Origin: an uncultured Gammaproteobacteria bacterium
GTDB lineage: Bacteria; Pseudomonadota; Gammaproteobacteria; HyVt-429
Direction: 5' to 3'
NCBI GenBank assembly: GCA_947259975.1
Contig: CAMYOD010000006.1
Span: 62,001-126,000, forward strand
Length of the DNA stretch: 64,000 nt
Shown piece by piece: positions 25,837 through 35,703 of this stretch (position 1 is its first letter; each line of letters starts with the position of its first letter). Below the pieces are notes generated by a model. That model was not told the DNA's origin, searched no databases, and worked only from the letters and a program-made list of their open reading frames with translations. Both the position numbers and the translations under genes were made by a program.

Positions 25837-26643
25837 TTAGTCGCCGGCGCAAGCCACGGGCGCGGCGACCGCCTGCAACACTGCACCATGTCCGGTCTCC
25901 TGCAGAAATGCGGCGACACCGAGGTCGTGACGCTTCCAACCGGCCTGCTGTGTAATCGTGACGCGGGTCGTAGACCCCTCCCTGGCGGTAAGCCGCAGGG
26001 GTCCGCGCAGATCACGCACGACAAAATCATGCTCCAGGGCGCGCCCCCGGTTCTCGCCGGCGGAGACCTCGGATCCGAGATTGTTCTCATATACCGCCAG
26101 CCAGAGTTCGGCGGTCTCAAGTACGTCTTCCTGTTGCGGGATGACGCCGATTTCCACATCGATACGATCAACCGACGGTGCGCGCACCGCAAGTGACAGG
26201 GATGCCGGTGCCGATGTAGTGGCGGCCCGTTCTATCCCCCGCTGGATGCGCTGACGCAGCGGGCCGCCGCGGGTATCTTTGCCGTTGACGACAAACTGTG
26301 GGGTGTACACGGTCCGCAGGCGCTGGTGGCGGGCCAGGGCGCGTTGGCGTTGGCTGTAGCGCCGATCGCCGAAGCGGTCTTGCCAGCCGATGTAGTCCCA
26401 ATAATCCACGTGAAAGGCGAGCGGTACGATCTGTTTGGTGCCGCGTAGCGAGCTCATAAATCGATCCGCCGGTGGGCAGCTGCTGCAGCCTTCCGAGGTA
26501 TAGAGTTCGATGAGCGGGACAGTCTTGCTACCGCTGGTCGCGGAACAGCCAGCGTCGGCCAGCGCCCGGTCCTGAACCGCCAGGGTAATCAGAGTGACTG
26601 CTACGACACCAAGCGACACTCCCAAGAAGCGGCGTTGGTTCAC
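25837..26643 (-). CDS. exported DUF1223 thioredoxin-like protein
   Basis: The GTG at 26643 is preferred because it gives a compact signal (MNQRRFLGVSLGVVAVTLIT, cleavage near DRALA); a TTG 45 bases upstream is the other option. The mature protein of about 240 residues opens with PLIELYTSEGCSSCPPADRF, the CxxC-bearing signature of DUF1223, a thioredoxin-fold family of unknown function. It continues FHVDYWDYIGWQDRFGD and YTPQFVVNGKDTRGG, also family-typical; the cis-Pro is that of TPQ. A periplasmic redox role is plausible but unproven. It converges on typA. Confidence 0.87.
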   Translation of the reverse strand: MNQRRFLGVSLGVVAVTLITLAVQDRALADAGCSATSGSKTVPLIELYTSEGCSSCPPADRFMSSLRGTKQIVPLAFHVDYWDYIGWQDRFGDRRYSQRQRALARHQRLRTVYTPQFVVNGKDTRGGPLRQRIQRGIERAATTSAPASLSLAVRAPSVDRIDVEIGVIPQQEDVLETAELWLAVYENNLGSEVSAGENRGRALEHDFVVRDLRGPLRLTAREGSTTRVTITQQAGWKRHDLGVAAFLQETGHGAVLQAVAAPVACAGD

Positions 26644-26711
26644 GTGCAAGAGATCCTGTTCAGTCGCATTTATAACCTGACCAGACAATCCCGACGAAGT
26701 TCAATGAAGCG

Positions 26712-27569
26712 CTATTTTTTTTGCGCGATCTCCCGTCGCACGGCCTCTTCCGGCGTGTGTTCTGTGTGTGCCATGCCCTTGCCTTTACGAATACCAAGCA
26801 TGACCAGGAGTTTGCGGCGCACCGTGCGAAAAGGCACGGCGATCGCCCGATGCAGGTAGATCCACCAGGGTCGCCGTTTGGCGGCGGCGAGTTCCTCGGC
26901 GCTGAATAGATCCGGCCGGCACTTGACGACGTGTTTGAGCCGGTGATACTCGTCGGCGCGCTGAAATACGTGCAGCAGCTTGCGCATCGGCCAACTGTTG
27001 CCGGGCCAGCGATCGGGCAGGTGAAAACTGATCTGGAAGTCGATCAAATGAGGTTCGCCGTCATCGCCGACGATGACGTTTTCCCGTTTGTGTAGATCGA
27101 CGTAGGCGAAATTTCTTTCGTGCAGCTTTGACAGCAATGCCGCGAGCTGATCGAAGAATTGATCGCTGACCTGTTCCTGCCGCGTGAGCGGGTGTCCGGC
27201 GACGTAACCGCGCGCCATGGCGGTGTGCAAAATCTTCCCGTCCACGCTGATTTCACCGGCCGGCGCCGGAATATTGGTCACATCCCGCATGGCATCGAGC
27301 AGGCGGGTTTCGCGCCGCGCGAGCCAACGTCCCAACCAGGTCATCGGTATGCCGAATATGGGCTCGGTGCGGCCGAACTTGCATACAACCTTCTCGGTCG
27401 GTGATTTGTACAAGGCCGTGGCGGCCCAGGAATCATGTTTGAAGGTCTCGATTTGTTCGCACGGTTGTCCGCTGACGCTGATTAACTGCGGCGGGTCGGC
27501 GCTGCCCAGGGCGCGAAACAATTTTGTCCGTGCGCGTTTCGCGACCTGTCTCGATTGTTGATTTGTCAT
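26712..27569 (-). CDS. protein kinase-like fold protein, LPS-kinase-like
   Basis: A 285-residue soluble protein with the kinase core: Lys64 (VVCKFGR) as the ATP-anchoring lysine, Glu87 (RRETRLLDAM) as its partner, catalytic YVDLHKRENVIV with Asp158 and Asn164, and LIDFQ (Asp177) as the metal-binding motif. The sequence looks like WaaP/Kdo-kinase or RIO-like small kinases rather than eukaryotic-type Ser/Thr kinases. A basic C-terminal tail (FRTVRRKLLVMLGIRKGKGM) may bind membrane. Substrate could be lipopolysaccharide core sugar (inference only; no LPS genes are adjacent). It shares a strand with the DUF1223 gene, 68 bases before its start. Confidence 0.75.
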   Translation of the reverse strand: MTNQQSRQVAKRARTKLFRALGSADPPQLISVSGQPCEQIETFKHDSWAATALYKSPTEKVVCKFGRTEPIFGIPMTWLGRWLARRETRLLDAMRDVTNIPAPAGEISVDGKILHTAMARGYVAGHPLTRQEQVSDQFFDQLAALLSKLHERNFAYVDLHKRENVIVGDDGEPHLIDFQISFHLPDRWPGNSWPMRKLLHVFQRADEYHRLKHVVKCRPDLFSAEELAAAKRRPWWIYLHRAIAVPFRTVRRKLLVMLGIRKGKGMAHTEHTPEEAVRREIAQKK

Positions 27570-27793
27570 GGCGAATCAGAGCCTGTGGGCGTTTCCCGCG
27601 CGCTTGTGCGCGGCGGAGCGGTGCGGCCAATACGATGCGGCTCGCAGGCGCGCCAATATAGCGCAGCGCTCAGGTGTGGCCAAGGTGAATTTCCATCATC
27701 GCCATGGTTGATCAATAATACGCTGCAAGCACGCGCGTTGTTAAGTCGCACGAGCGCATCCATAAAAAGATACCAACGTATGTCCCAAACACC

Positions 27794-29152
27794 GTGACCC
27801 GTTACCGAACCGCGCCGCTCGCATCGCCGCACATGCCACCGGGTGTGCCCTATATCATTGGCAACGAGGGCGCGGAACGCTTCAGCTTCTATGGCATGCG
27901 GGCGATTCTGGTGGTTTTCATGACGCAACACCTCCTGACCGCCGATGGCAGTGCTTCGCTGATGGGCGAGGACGAGGCCAAGGCCTGGTTTCATTTGTTT
28001 GTCTCGGTGGTGTACTTCACGCCGATATTGGGTGCGCTGATTTCAGACGGGCTGCTGGGTAAGTACCGGACCATCATCACACTGTCCGTCGTCTACTGCC
28101 TGGGGCATCTGGCGTTGGCGGTGGATCACACACGCCTCGGACTTGCGATCGGATTGGGATTGATCGCCCTGGGGTCGGGCGGTATCAAGCCCTGTGTATC
28201 CGCGCATGTGGGCGATCAATTCGGTGCCAGCAACCAGCATCTGCTCGCGCGGGTGTTCAGTTGGTTCTATTTCTCGATCAATCTCGGTGCATTTGTATCA
28301 ATACTCGCCACGCCCTGGCTTCTGGCACGCCATGGCGCGTCCGTCGCGTTCGCCGTGCCGGGTGTGCTCATGTTCCTTGCGACCGTCGTCTTCTGGGCGG
28401 GCCGGCGCAAATTCGTGCACATTCCACCGGGCGGCATGGGTTTTGTGCGCGAAGCGATCAGCCGCCGCGGACTCGGTGCGCTCGGCCGGCTGGTACTTAT
28501 CTATGTGTTTGTCGCCATGTTCTGGGCGCTGTTCGATCAGACCGCTTCCGCCTGGGTGCTGCAGGCGCAGAAGATGGATCGCGCTATTTTCGGATTCGAG
28601 GTATTGCCCGCGCAGATTCAGGCCGCGAATCCGTTGCTGGTGATGCTGCTCATTCCGTTGTTTTCGTACGTGGTCTATCCGGCGATTGATCGAATCTGGC
28701 GTCTCACGGAACTCCGCAAGATGGCTGTTGGGATGTTTATCACGGCGGCGGCCTTCGCTATCCCTACCTGGTTGCAGTTTCGCATCGACGCCGGCGAGGT
28801 CCCACACATTGCCTGGCAGCTTTTGGCCTATGTGGTGCTCACGTCCGCGGAGGTCATGATTTCGATCACCTGTCTCGAGTTCTCGTATACCCAGGCGCCC
28901 AGGGCGATGAAGTCTTTTGTAATGGCATTTTTTATGTTGTCGATATCCATTGGCAATTTATTTACCAGCGCGGTGAACTTTTTTATCCAGAATCCGGACG
29001 GTAGCAGCAAGCTGGCCGGCGCAGACTATTATGTGTTTTTCACACTGTTGATGCTGATCACTGCCCTGTTGTTCACAGTGGTCACGCGCTATTACAGGGG
29101 CGAGACGTATATTCAGGAAGAACTGCCCGAGGCGTTGTCGGGTCGGGATTGA
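27794..29152 (+). CDS. POT/PTR2-family proton-coupled oligopeptide transporter
   Basis: A 452-residue integral membrane protein with about twelve hydrophobic segments. [17 protein letters not shown] carries the ExxER proton-coupling motif of the POT family, and [17 protein letters not shown] is the family signature in the fourth to fifth helices, followed by [13 protein letters not shown]. It imports di- and tripeptides with protons. The start is uncertain: GTG at 27794 has no clear ribosome site, and an out-of-frame ATG at 27779 opens a five-codon reading frame that ends in TGA overlapping this GTG, a possible coupled mini-cistron. Confidence 0.88.
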   Translation: MTRYRTAPLASPHMPPGVPYIIGNEGAERFSFYGMRAILVVFMTQHLLTADGSASLMGEDEAKAWFHLFVSVVYFTPILGALISDGLLGKYRTIITLSVVYCLGHLALAVDHTRLGLAIGLGLIALGSGGIKPCVSAHVGDQFGASNQHLLARVFSWFYFSINLGAFVSILATPWLLARHGASVAFAVPGVLMFLATVVFWAGRRKFVHIPPGGMGFVREAISRRGLGALGRLVLIYVFVAMFWALFDQTASAWVLQAQKMDRAIFGFEVLPAQIQAANPLLVMLLIPLFSYVVYPAIDRIWRLTELRKMAVGMFITAAAFAIPTWLQFRIDAGEVPHIAWQLLAYVVLTSAEVMISITCLEFSYTQAPRAMKSFVMAFFMLSISIGNLFTSAVNFFIQNPDGSSKLAGADYYVFFTLLMLITALLFTVVTRYYRGETYIQEELPEALSGRD

Positions 29153-29327
29153 CGACGCATGCCGGGTATCGCGGCCCACGGACCCGGCTGGGAACAGTTT
29201 GCGTGCCCGCAGCGACCAAGGCCGCCCGGTTCCCATACGGAATTATGGAAATGTTGCGGAATTTCTGTGCGGCAGACTTGTTTTTCCGTAATGCCGGCCC
29301 GAAAATCAGTGGTGCCCGCACTGAGCC

Positions 29328-31364
29328 ATGACAACAAGAACGCGACATGGGCATTACGGCGTCGCCCGATATAGAGGCGCCATCACTCAGCTGATCTCAA
29401 TGCGACCGAAATCGTTTTCGATTATCACATGGGTAGTGCTTGGCCTGGTGGCGGTCGGCGTGTTGCCGTTTGCTATCACTGCCTATCAGATCGTCTCGAG
29501 CCGGGATAGCATTATCGAGCAGGCCCAGCAAACCCATTTGATCGCGGTGCGGTCAACCGCGGACCGAATCGGCAGCTACCTGAGCGTGCTGCGCGGTGTG
29601 GCGGAATCCGCCGCCCGTAATCCGAACCTTTATCGGGATCCCAAATCGGCGGATGCGCGCGAAATATTGACGGGCATTCTTTTAGCGAAGCCCGAAATCA
29701 TTGCTGCCGGCGTGTATTCCACGCAGGCTGAACAGGTGGAATTGGTGCAGCTGGCCAAGCGCAAGGGATTCGACGACACGATCGCGACGGCGATCGGTGA
29801 AGTCAGCGGGCAAAAGGTATCGGCGTTTGTTACCCAAGACGGATCCTGGGTCAGATTGCAGTTGCCGATCCCCAATCTCAAGCTCATCGTGCAGCTTGTG
29901 GCCGATCTCAAGCCGATTAACGAGGCAATCAGCCCGGTAGAGTTGGGCGAGGCGGCCGCCCTGGTGCTGGCGACCAATGACGGCCGGGTATTGGCAGGGA
30001 GTGGCACCGGTCTGGAAGATTTTCCATCCGAGATGGTGAACCTTGCCCGTTCGGGCAATCTACGTTCCGGCGCCGATCATTTTCCGACCGAAAGTGGCGT
30101 GACGGGCGTATCGGCATTTGCCGCGGTGCCGAGCGCGGCATGGTTTGTCATCTCGCGGCAACCGGCGCGTATCGCCGAAGTAGCTACTCGACGCATGTGG
30201 CGCGCCGCTGCCAATGCCTTTGCCGGGGTCCTCGCACTGACCATTCTGCTCTCGGTGGGCGCCTACAGTAAGGTGGTGCGGCCGCTACGCCGACTTATCG
30301 ATGCCCAACGTAACCTGGCCGGCGAGTCAGCCGGCACCGGCGGCGGTTCAGAAATCGAGCAGTTGGAGCAGGCGTTCACCCAGCTGGAACAGCATATCGA
30401 GGACGGTCGTAACCTCAGCAAGGTGTTTCTCGATCGCTACCAGGTAATCGATGTTCTCGGCAAAGGCAACATGGGCACCGTGTTTCGTGGTTGGGATCCG
30501 AAACTCGAGCGACAGGTCGCGCTCAAGACCGTCAAGTTCGACGCCAAGCAGGACTGGGACACGGAAAAGCTGCGCGAGCAGCTGATTCAGGAGGCCGTGA
30601 CGGTCGCGCGCATCACACACCCGAACATCGTAACCGTCTATGATGTGGTGAGCGCCGGCGACGCGGCATTTATCGCCATGGAGCTGATCGAAGGCATTAG
30701 TCTGTATGACCACCTGAAAATGAGAGGTAAACTCTCGATCGGTGAAGTCGTGTCGATCGGTATTGCCGTCTTGCACGGCCTGGGCGCGGCCCATCGCCAT
30801 CGTATCGTGCACCGGGATATCAAGCCGGCAAATATCCTGCTGGGCTATGATGGTTCCGTAAAAATTACCGACTTCGGTGTGGCGGAAATACGCTCGACCA
30901 GTAGCAAAGAAGATAAATTCCTGAAAGGAACGCCGCAATTCTTCGCCCCGGAAATCTGGCTCAAGGGTTACTTCAGTGAGCGCAGTGATATATTCGCGGT
31001 GGGGGCCGTCCTGTATCGCTGTTTGACGGCGCATATGCCGTTCCGTTTAAAAGGCATGCCACCCAAAGATATCAAGAACACATTTGCAGGCATCACCGCG
31101 GCTGACACGTTAAGGCCGGAGACACCCGCCGATCTAAATCGGCTTGTAATGCGGATGTTGGCATCGAGCGTCGGCGATCGCCCAAGTGATGCCGGGGCGC
31201 TTGCCGATGAGCTGGAACACGCCTTGGGCGCGGAATACAAGTTATCACCAAAAAAACTCCAAGCCCGCATGCTGGAGGGGGGACGCAATGAAAATGAGGC
31301 GGATAAATCATCTACTACTGCTGCTATGCATACCACTGTTCTGTACCAGCGCGCTGGCAATTAG
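29328..31364 (+). CDS. receptor-type Ser/Thr protein kinase with periplasmic sensor
   Basis: A membrane kinase of up to 678 residues; an ATG at 29400 (MRPKSFSII) is an equally good start since neither has a strong ribosome site. A first transmembrane helix (about 33-52) is followed by a periplasmic Cache-like sensor of about 220 residues, a second helix near 290-310 (AFAGVLALTILLSVGAY) and a HAMP-like linker. The kinase domain covers about 371-640: GKGNMGTVFRG, VALKTVKF, catalytic HRDIKPAN with Asp497, and DFG with Asp515. The sensor-first order is opposite to most bacterial Hanks-type kinases. The 3' end overlaps the next gene by 77 bases, indicating an operon. Confidence 0.9.
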   Translation: MTTRTRHGHYGVARYRGAITQLISMRPKSFSIITWVVLGLVAVGVLPFAITAYQIVSSRDSIIEQAQQTHLIAVRSTADRIGSYLSVLRGVAESAARNPNLYRDPKSADAREILTGILLAKPEIIAAGVYSTQAEQVELVQLAKRKGFDDTIATAIGEVSGQKVSAFVTQDGSWVRLQLPIPNLKLIVQLVADLKPINEAISPVELGEAAALVLATNDGRVLAGSGTGLEDFPSEMVNLARSGNLRSGADHFPTESGVTGVSAFAAVPSAAWFVISRQPARIAEVATRRMWRAAANAFAGVLALTILLSVGAYSKVVRPLRRLIDAQRNLAGESAGTGGGSEIEQLEQAFTQLEQHIEDGRNLSKVFLDRYQVIDVLGKGNMGTVFRGWDPKLERQVALKTVKFDAKQDWDTEKLREQLIQEAVTVARITHPNIVTVYDVVSAGDAAFIAMELIEGISLYDHLKMRGKLSIGEVVSIGIAVLHGLGAAHRHRIVHRDIKPANILLGYDGSVKITDFGVAEIRSTSSKEDKFLKGTPQFFAPEIWLKGYFSERSDIFAVGAVLYRCLTAHMPFRLKGMPPKDIKNTFAGITAADTLRPETPADLNRLVMRMLASSVGDRPSDAGALADELEHALGAEYKLSPKKLQARMLEGGRNENEADKSSTTAAMHTTVLYQRAGN

Positions 31365-32550
31365 CAATAACGCGACTGAAGCAGAAGCCGATATCGCGAG
31401 CGGTGTGGTATTCGAAGATGTGATCGGCTGGCATGATGTGCAGGCAGGGGAGACGCTGACGAGCATCACCGAGAAATATCTGGGTACCTGGGAACGCTGG
31501 CAGGACAATTGGAAGTTAAACGCGGACCTGAAGAATCCCAACCGTCTCTATCCCGGGCAGCGCATTCGCGTCATTACCGGCGTACGCGAGATCATTCCCG
31601 AACCGGAGCCCGAACCCGAGCCGGTTATTATCGAAAAAGAAGTGCCCGCGCAACAGGCCCTGATCAATAAGGCCTTCAACAAGGTCGACAAGAATCTGCG
31701 CCAAAGTGGCTGGGCGCTCGCGGCGCCAGGCGACCAACTGCAGGCGGAAGACGGTGTGCGAACCCTGGCGCAATCGTCCGCCGAGCTCGAGTTCGACCGT
31801 GACTCGAGATTGACGCTCACCGAATACTCGCAGGTATTCCTGCGTGGCTACCGGGAGGGCTCGGTCGGCATACAACGCAGCGCCATCGAGATCGAAAGCG
31901 GCAGTGCAGACCTGAACCTCGCGACTATCGAACCGGAGGCGGCCGAGATTGAGATATTGGTCGGTGAGACCGTATCCCGTCCGCAGCGCGGCGCCGATGG
32001 GCGTGCGCAAACACGCACCCAGCGGGCGGGTGACACGGTTTCCAAGATCATGGTCTATGTCGGTTCCTCGCAAGTGGAAGCAGGCGGCGTGACGGTCGAC
32101 GTGCCGACGGGTATGGGTACCGCGGTTGAGGATGGCCAGGCGCCCAGTCCACCGGAAAAACTATTGCCGCGTCCGCTGGCCACACAGCCGGAGCCGGGCG
32201 CACAGTTCAAGTACGCGAATCCCGTATTCATATGGAGCCCCATTGAGGGCGCGGCGCATTATCTGGTCGAGGTCTGCAGAGATCCCGATTGCGGCACGCT
32301 GCTGGCGCGGACCGGCAATCTCACCGAGACGACCTGGGCCGCCGAAGGCCTGCCGACGGGAAAACTGTTCTGGCGCGTGACTGCCGTGAGTCCGTCCGGA
32401 TTAGAGGGATTTCCGGGTGCGCCCAGCGAACTGACAGTCCTCAGCACAGACAAGGCCCCACCCGGAAACAAAGGGCTACTGATCGTGGGCCTGATTTTGT
32501 TGCTGTTTTTGATTGCGATCTACGTGGGCTGGGTGATGCGGACGAAATAG
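31288..32550 (+). CDS. LysM/FecR-like tail-anchored envelope protein
   Basis: A 420-residue protein starting inside the kinase gene at an ATG with GGAGGGGGG upstream. A signal peptide (INHLLLLLCIPLFCTSALA) leads to a LysM domain at about 43-95 (WHDVQAGETLTSITEKYL to NRLYPGQRIRVI), a Pro-Glu spacer, and a FecR-like beta domain at about 135-270 (PGDQLQAEDGVRTLAQSS, SRLTLTEYSQVFLRG). A fibronectin-like region follows and a transmembrane helix ends the protein (GLLIVGLILLLFLIAIYVGW, then VMRTK). It would bridge cell wall and membrane and may present wall status to the kinase encoded just upstream (inference). Confidence 0.83.
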   Translation: MKMRRINHLLLLLCIPLFCTSALAISNNATEAEADIASGVVFEDVIGWHDVQAGETLTSITEKYLGTWERWQDNWKLNADLKNPNRLYPGQRIRVITGVREIIPEPEPEPEPVIIEKEVPAQQALINKAFNKVDKNLRQSGWALAAPGDQLQAEDGVRTLAQSSAELEFDRDSRLTLTEYSQVFLRGYREGSVGIQRSAIEIESGSADLNLATIEPEAAEIEILVGETVSRPQRGADGRAQTRTQRAGDTVSKIMVYVGSSQVEAGGVTVDVPTGMGTAVEDGQAPSPPEKLLPRPLATQPEPGAQFKYANPVFIWSPIEGAAHYLVEVCRDPDCGTLLARTGNLTETTWAAEGLPTGKLFWRVTAVSPSGLEGFPGAPSELTVLSTDKAPPGNKGLLIVGLILLLFLIAIYVGWVMRTK

Positions 32551-32570
32551 CCGACAGACGAATCGGACTT

Positions 32571-32599
32571 AAAAAAAGAGCGCGGCGGCTGCCGCGCTC
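32571..32599 (-). terminator. rho-independent terminator of the basic exported-protein gene
   Basis: A nine-pair stem, GAGCGCGGC with GCCGCGCTC (32578-32599, loop GGCT), is followed on the minus strand by seven U (32577-32571). It lies 26 bases beyond the stop of the minus-strand gene at 32625. On the plus strand the A-run precedes the stem, so only weak function for the LysM/FecR gene is expected. Confidence 0.8.
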
Positions 32600-32624
32600 G
32601 ATGCCCAAGGAGGAGGTTGGGAAC

Positions 32625-33188
32625 TCAATAAATGGTGCGATTCTTACGGTGGTTGCCATGTGCATGTGAGCCGGCGTCTGTGTGCGAGGATCGCTCCTTC
32701 AACCACGGTCGCGAATCGTACGACCGATCGTCGTGACGGCGGTCATGATCATAGTCGCGGACACGCCCGTGATCGCGATGATATGCGTAAGCGGAGCCGG
32801 AAAACATCGCATGCCGCGTGTCCCTGAATGCCCGCTTCACATAGGAAAATTTTCGCTGCATACGTGGCCGGTGATGCAGGCGCGGGCTATTCTCAAACGC
32901 ATTGTTGAGTTGATGGAATTGTCTCGCAACGCGTTTAAATTGTTTCCGCAGGTGCTTGCGGTGCACACCCTTTTTCGCATCGTGCTTGAGATGGCGAGCG
33001 GCGCGCGCAAGCGCGTAGGATTTCTCCGTCAGCCAGGGCATCCCGCGACGCTCGGCGACGCGATGAATACGCGAGGCCGACTCTGCCAGTTCCTGTGCGG
33101 AATGGCCGAGAGCATTACGCTCGTGGGCGAGTGCCGGCACGCTGACAGACATGCCGAGTAACAGTACCAACCAAGCGGTCTTCTTCAT
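32625..33188 (-). CDS. basic, His-rich exported protein, 187 aa
   Basis: The ATG at 33188 has GGAGG seven bases upstream and opens a signal peptide (KKTAWLVLLLGMSVSVPALA). Residues about 25-125 are helical with many His, Arg and Lys in a regular pattern (RAARHLKHDAKKGVHRKHLR, RVARQFHQLNNAFENS), and the tail is Arg/Asp/His-rich and likely disordered. The helical part is reminiscent of small periplasmic metal- or stress-related proteins but no family is recognised. Metal binding through the many histidines is plausible. It converges on the LysM/FecR gene. Confidence 0.7.
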   Translation of the reverse strand: MKKTAWLVLLLGMSVSVPALAHERNALGHSAQELAESASRIHRVAERRGMPWLTEKSYALARAARHLKHDAKKGVHRKHLRKQFKRVARQFHQLNNAFENSPRLHHRPRMQRKFSYVKRAFRDTRHAMFSGSAYAYHRDHGRVRDYDHDRRHDDRSYDSRPWLKERSSHTDAGSHAHGNHRKNRTIY

Positions 33189-33426
33189 TGCATACCTCCG
33201 TATTTCAATCGTCACCAATGCTTAGGGGGCGTTCCGGCGCGCAGCCGATATAACCCATACGCAATATGTAGCAACGATGGTGGCCGGCATCGGTTGACAG
33301 GCGGCTGAGCCCGTTACCTTATTGGCAAAAAAGATAGAGGAATCATCCCTGTGGCTCGGAATGCAAAATCAGCTTGCAGTGGATGTGCCTGACTCATCGA
33401 TAGCCTAAGCTGGACTCACGGATTGC

Positions 33427-35292
33427 GTGAAAATCCGCGTCTTTAAAAGGTTTTTGCAGATTGATGCTGCGATCCAAGCCGGCAGTGACTATACTTTATT
33501 ACTGTATACGCCCACCCGACGTTTCAGTTCGATGTATCGCATTTCATGCGGTGAGGACAGCGGGCGAGATCGCACCATTGTTGCCGTGATCATCCGCATC
33601 TTCACCATTTTCATTCTGTTGCAGCCCGCGGCTCGTGCCGCGCCGCCGACCCTGTTTGAGTCGCTGCCGCCCGCGGCGATGCCGCCGGCTCTGGCGCAGC
33701 TTTCGGCTGCAGCGATGCAGCGGGGCCGATTGAGTCGCGATCTATTTTTCTCGCCACGGGGCCAACGGTTTCGAGCCAGATTGCGGTCGGACTACGAAAT
33801 CGATCTTGTCCAGGATCGTATTCATGACCACAAAAGCGGCAGCCGCACCTGGGTGGGCCAAATGGAAAATGCCGGCAAAGGGTTCCGCGCCGTCGTTACC
33901 CGGGGCACTGATGGCACGGTGGTCGGTACCATTGTCACGCCGCGAGGTCGTTTCAAGCTCATCACACAAGACGGCGCGACACTCTTGCTCGATGAGAACG
34001 CGGCGGGACTGCGGCCGCCGCCGAATGTGCAGTACGATACACGCGCGGCGCCGGATGTTCCGAGTGCTGGCGGTGGATCGGCAGCGGCGCCTCCGACCGC
34101 CGCTTCCGCCGCGGCGGGCGATACAGTGGTCGATGTGATGCTGATGTACACACCCGGCATGGTTATCACCTACCCGGGCAGCGCACTGCAGGCGCGCCTG
34201 GATCATCTCATCGCCCTGTCGAACCTGTCCTTGGACGACAGTCAGGTTCCGATTGCTCTGCGCATGGTGCACGCGGCGGAGGTTGACTACACCGACTTCA
34301 ATGATAACGGCGTGGCGCTGGATCGAATGACCGATGGCACCGGTGCCTTCAGTAATGTCGCGACGTTGCGTAACCAACACGGCGCCGATCTGGTGGCCCT
34401 GATCCGTCCCTACAAGTTTGCGTGGCATGGCGGCTGCGGTATAGCCTACGTGCTGGGCGAGAACGGCACGATTCCGGCCTTGGATATCGACTACGCCTAC
34501 TCGGTGACGAGTGACGGCTTCGATTTTATCTACTCCTGTGACGACTACACCCTGCCCCACGAATTGGGGCATAACATGGGCAATGCCCATGATCGGCTGC
34601 ACGCCGGCATACCGGGGGTATTTCCTTATTCCTTCGGCCACGGTTTCAACGGGAGATTCGGCACCATCATGAGCTACATCAGTCCTGCTGTCGGGCTCTT
34701 CTCCAATCCGGACCTGCAGTGCAACGGTTTCCCCTGTGGCGTGGCGGAAGGTCAGCCGGGACAGGCTCACAACGCACTGTCCATGACCAATATCCGCCAG
34801 GAAGTTGAGAACTTCCGCCCTGCAGTGGCGGCGGATGCGGTCACCCGCGCGCTCGCCGCCGTCTGGATTCTGCGGGCAAAGTACGGCACGGGTTACACAC
34901 CGCCTTCGATTATCACGACCCGCTTCGACGATGCAGCAGGGAGTGATTTTGCCGCCGCCTGGATCGAGCAGCTGGCCGACGAGGGGATTACCGAGGGCTG
35001 TTCCGCCACCAGCTATTGCCCACGGCACATGCTGACCCGGGATTCACTCGCGATTCTGCTCTTACGCGCAAAGCACGGTTCCGCTTATACGCCGCCGACG
35101 ATCACGAATACGCGTTACGATGACGTTGGGGGTGGCGACTTCGCCGCCGCCTGGATCGAGCAGCTCGCCGCGGAAGGCATCACCGCGGGCTGTGACGGCA
35201 CGAACTACTGCCCCAAGGCGGTGGTGTCGCAGCTCGACTTCGACACCATGCTGGCCAGGACCTTCGGCCTGGTTACGCCGAGCACACCCTGA
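33427..35292 (+). CDS. secreted metzincin metalloprotease with SLH-like repeats
   Basis: Up to 621 residues from a GTG with no clear ribosome site; the ATG at 33532 or GTG at 33586 would place the signal (IIRIFTIFILLQPAARA) nearer the N-terminus. A propeptide-like region is followed by the protease domain with HELGHNMGNAHD at about 378-389 (zinc ligands His378, His382, His388; Glu379 catalytic) and the Met-turn GTIMSYI, as in reprolysin-like M12B and peptidyl-Asp metallopeptidases. The last 160 residues contain two clear S-layer-homology-like repeats sharing DFAAAWIEQLA-EGIT-GC, with ordered Cys pairs. Export and cell-surface attachment are predicted. A TTGACA lies at 33294-33299. Confidence 0.88.
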   Translation: MKIRVFKRFLQIDAAIQAGSDYTLLLYTPTRRFSSMYRISCGEDSGRDRTIVAVIIRIFTIFILLQPAARAAPPTLFESLPPAAMPPALAQLSAAAMQRGRLSRDLFFSPRGQRFRARLRSDYEIDLVQDRIHDHKSGSRTWVGQMENAGKGFRAVVTRGTDGTVVGTIVTPRGRFKLITQDGATLLLDENAAGLRPPPNVQYDTRAAPDVPSAGGGSAAAPPTAASAAAGDTVVDVMLMYTPGMVITYPGSALQARLDHLIALSNLSLDDSQVPIALRMVHAAEVDYTDFNDNGVALDRMTDGTGAFSNVATLRNQHGADLVALIRPYKFAWHGGCGIAYVLGENGTIPALDIDYAYSVTSDGFDFIYSCDDYTLPHELGHNMGNAHDRLHAGIPGVFPYSFGHGFNGRFGTIMSYISPAVGLFSNPDLQCNGFPCGVAEGQPGQAHNALSMTNIRQEVENFRPAVAADAVTRALAAVWILRAKYGTGYTPPSIITTRFDDAAGSDFAAAWIEQLADEGITEGCSATSYCPRHMLTRDSLAILLLRAKHGSAYTPPTITNTRYDDVGGGDFAAAWIEQLAAEGITAGCDGTNYCPKAVVSQLDFDTMLARTFGLVTPSTP

Positions 35293-35703
35293 CTCATTCT
35301 TCCGGGCCTGATTCCCGTCGCCATTGCTATAAGGCTGGCACATTTCCTGCCTGCTAGATACGGAAAATCGACCGGCGTAGAATGCTCGCATAAGCCAGAA
35401 AGCACGCCCACCGGATTGGGGTGGGCAATGGAATTGCCGGAGACAGGACGCCATGGTCGAGGACGGCGCAACATGGAGCCGACACACGACGGATTCCCGG
35501 ATCGTATTCGAGGCGGCAGTTATGCCCCGCTGTTTCGAACCGGCCCGTACCCGCCCGCTTGTTTTCATTCTTGCCTCGTTCCCGTGCGCAGTCCTTCGTT
35601 CCTATTCGTTTATCCGCCAACGCGGCGGTTAGTTCCGTTAGTTGTGCCAAGGAAGTTGGCGACATGGGGTCGTCAACAAAGCCAGTAGCTAAGGAGAAAT
35701 GTC
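35293..35703 (+). other. gene-free stretch before the metalloprotease/CHAT unit
   Basis: About 410 bases without a convincing gene. Frames on both strands stay open for 60-170 codons but are Arg/Ser/Pro-rich and continue out of neighbouring coding frames. CCCACC/GGTGGG and CCGG-rich short hairpins occur around 35407-35445. AAGGAG at 35691-35696 is the ribosome site of the following gene. The promoter of the candidate conflict cluster should be here, but I cannot identify a clear pair of hexamers. Confidence 0.45.

Noticed and set aside
33742..35028. Long open frame (428 codons) on the minus strand inside the secreted protease gene
   Set aside because: It is antisense to a protease with intact zinc and Met-turn motifs, has no recognisable domain and shows the Arg/His-rich composition of GC-rich shadow frames.
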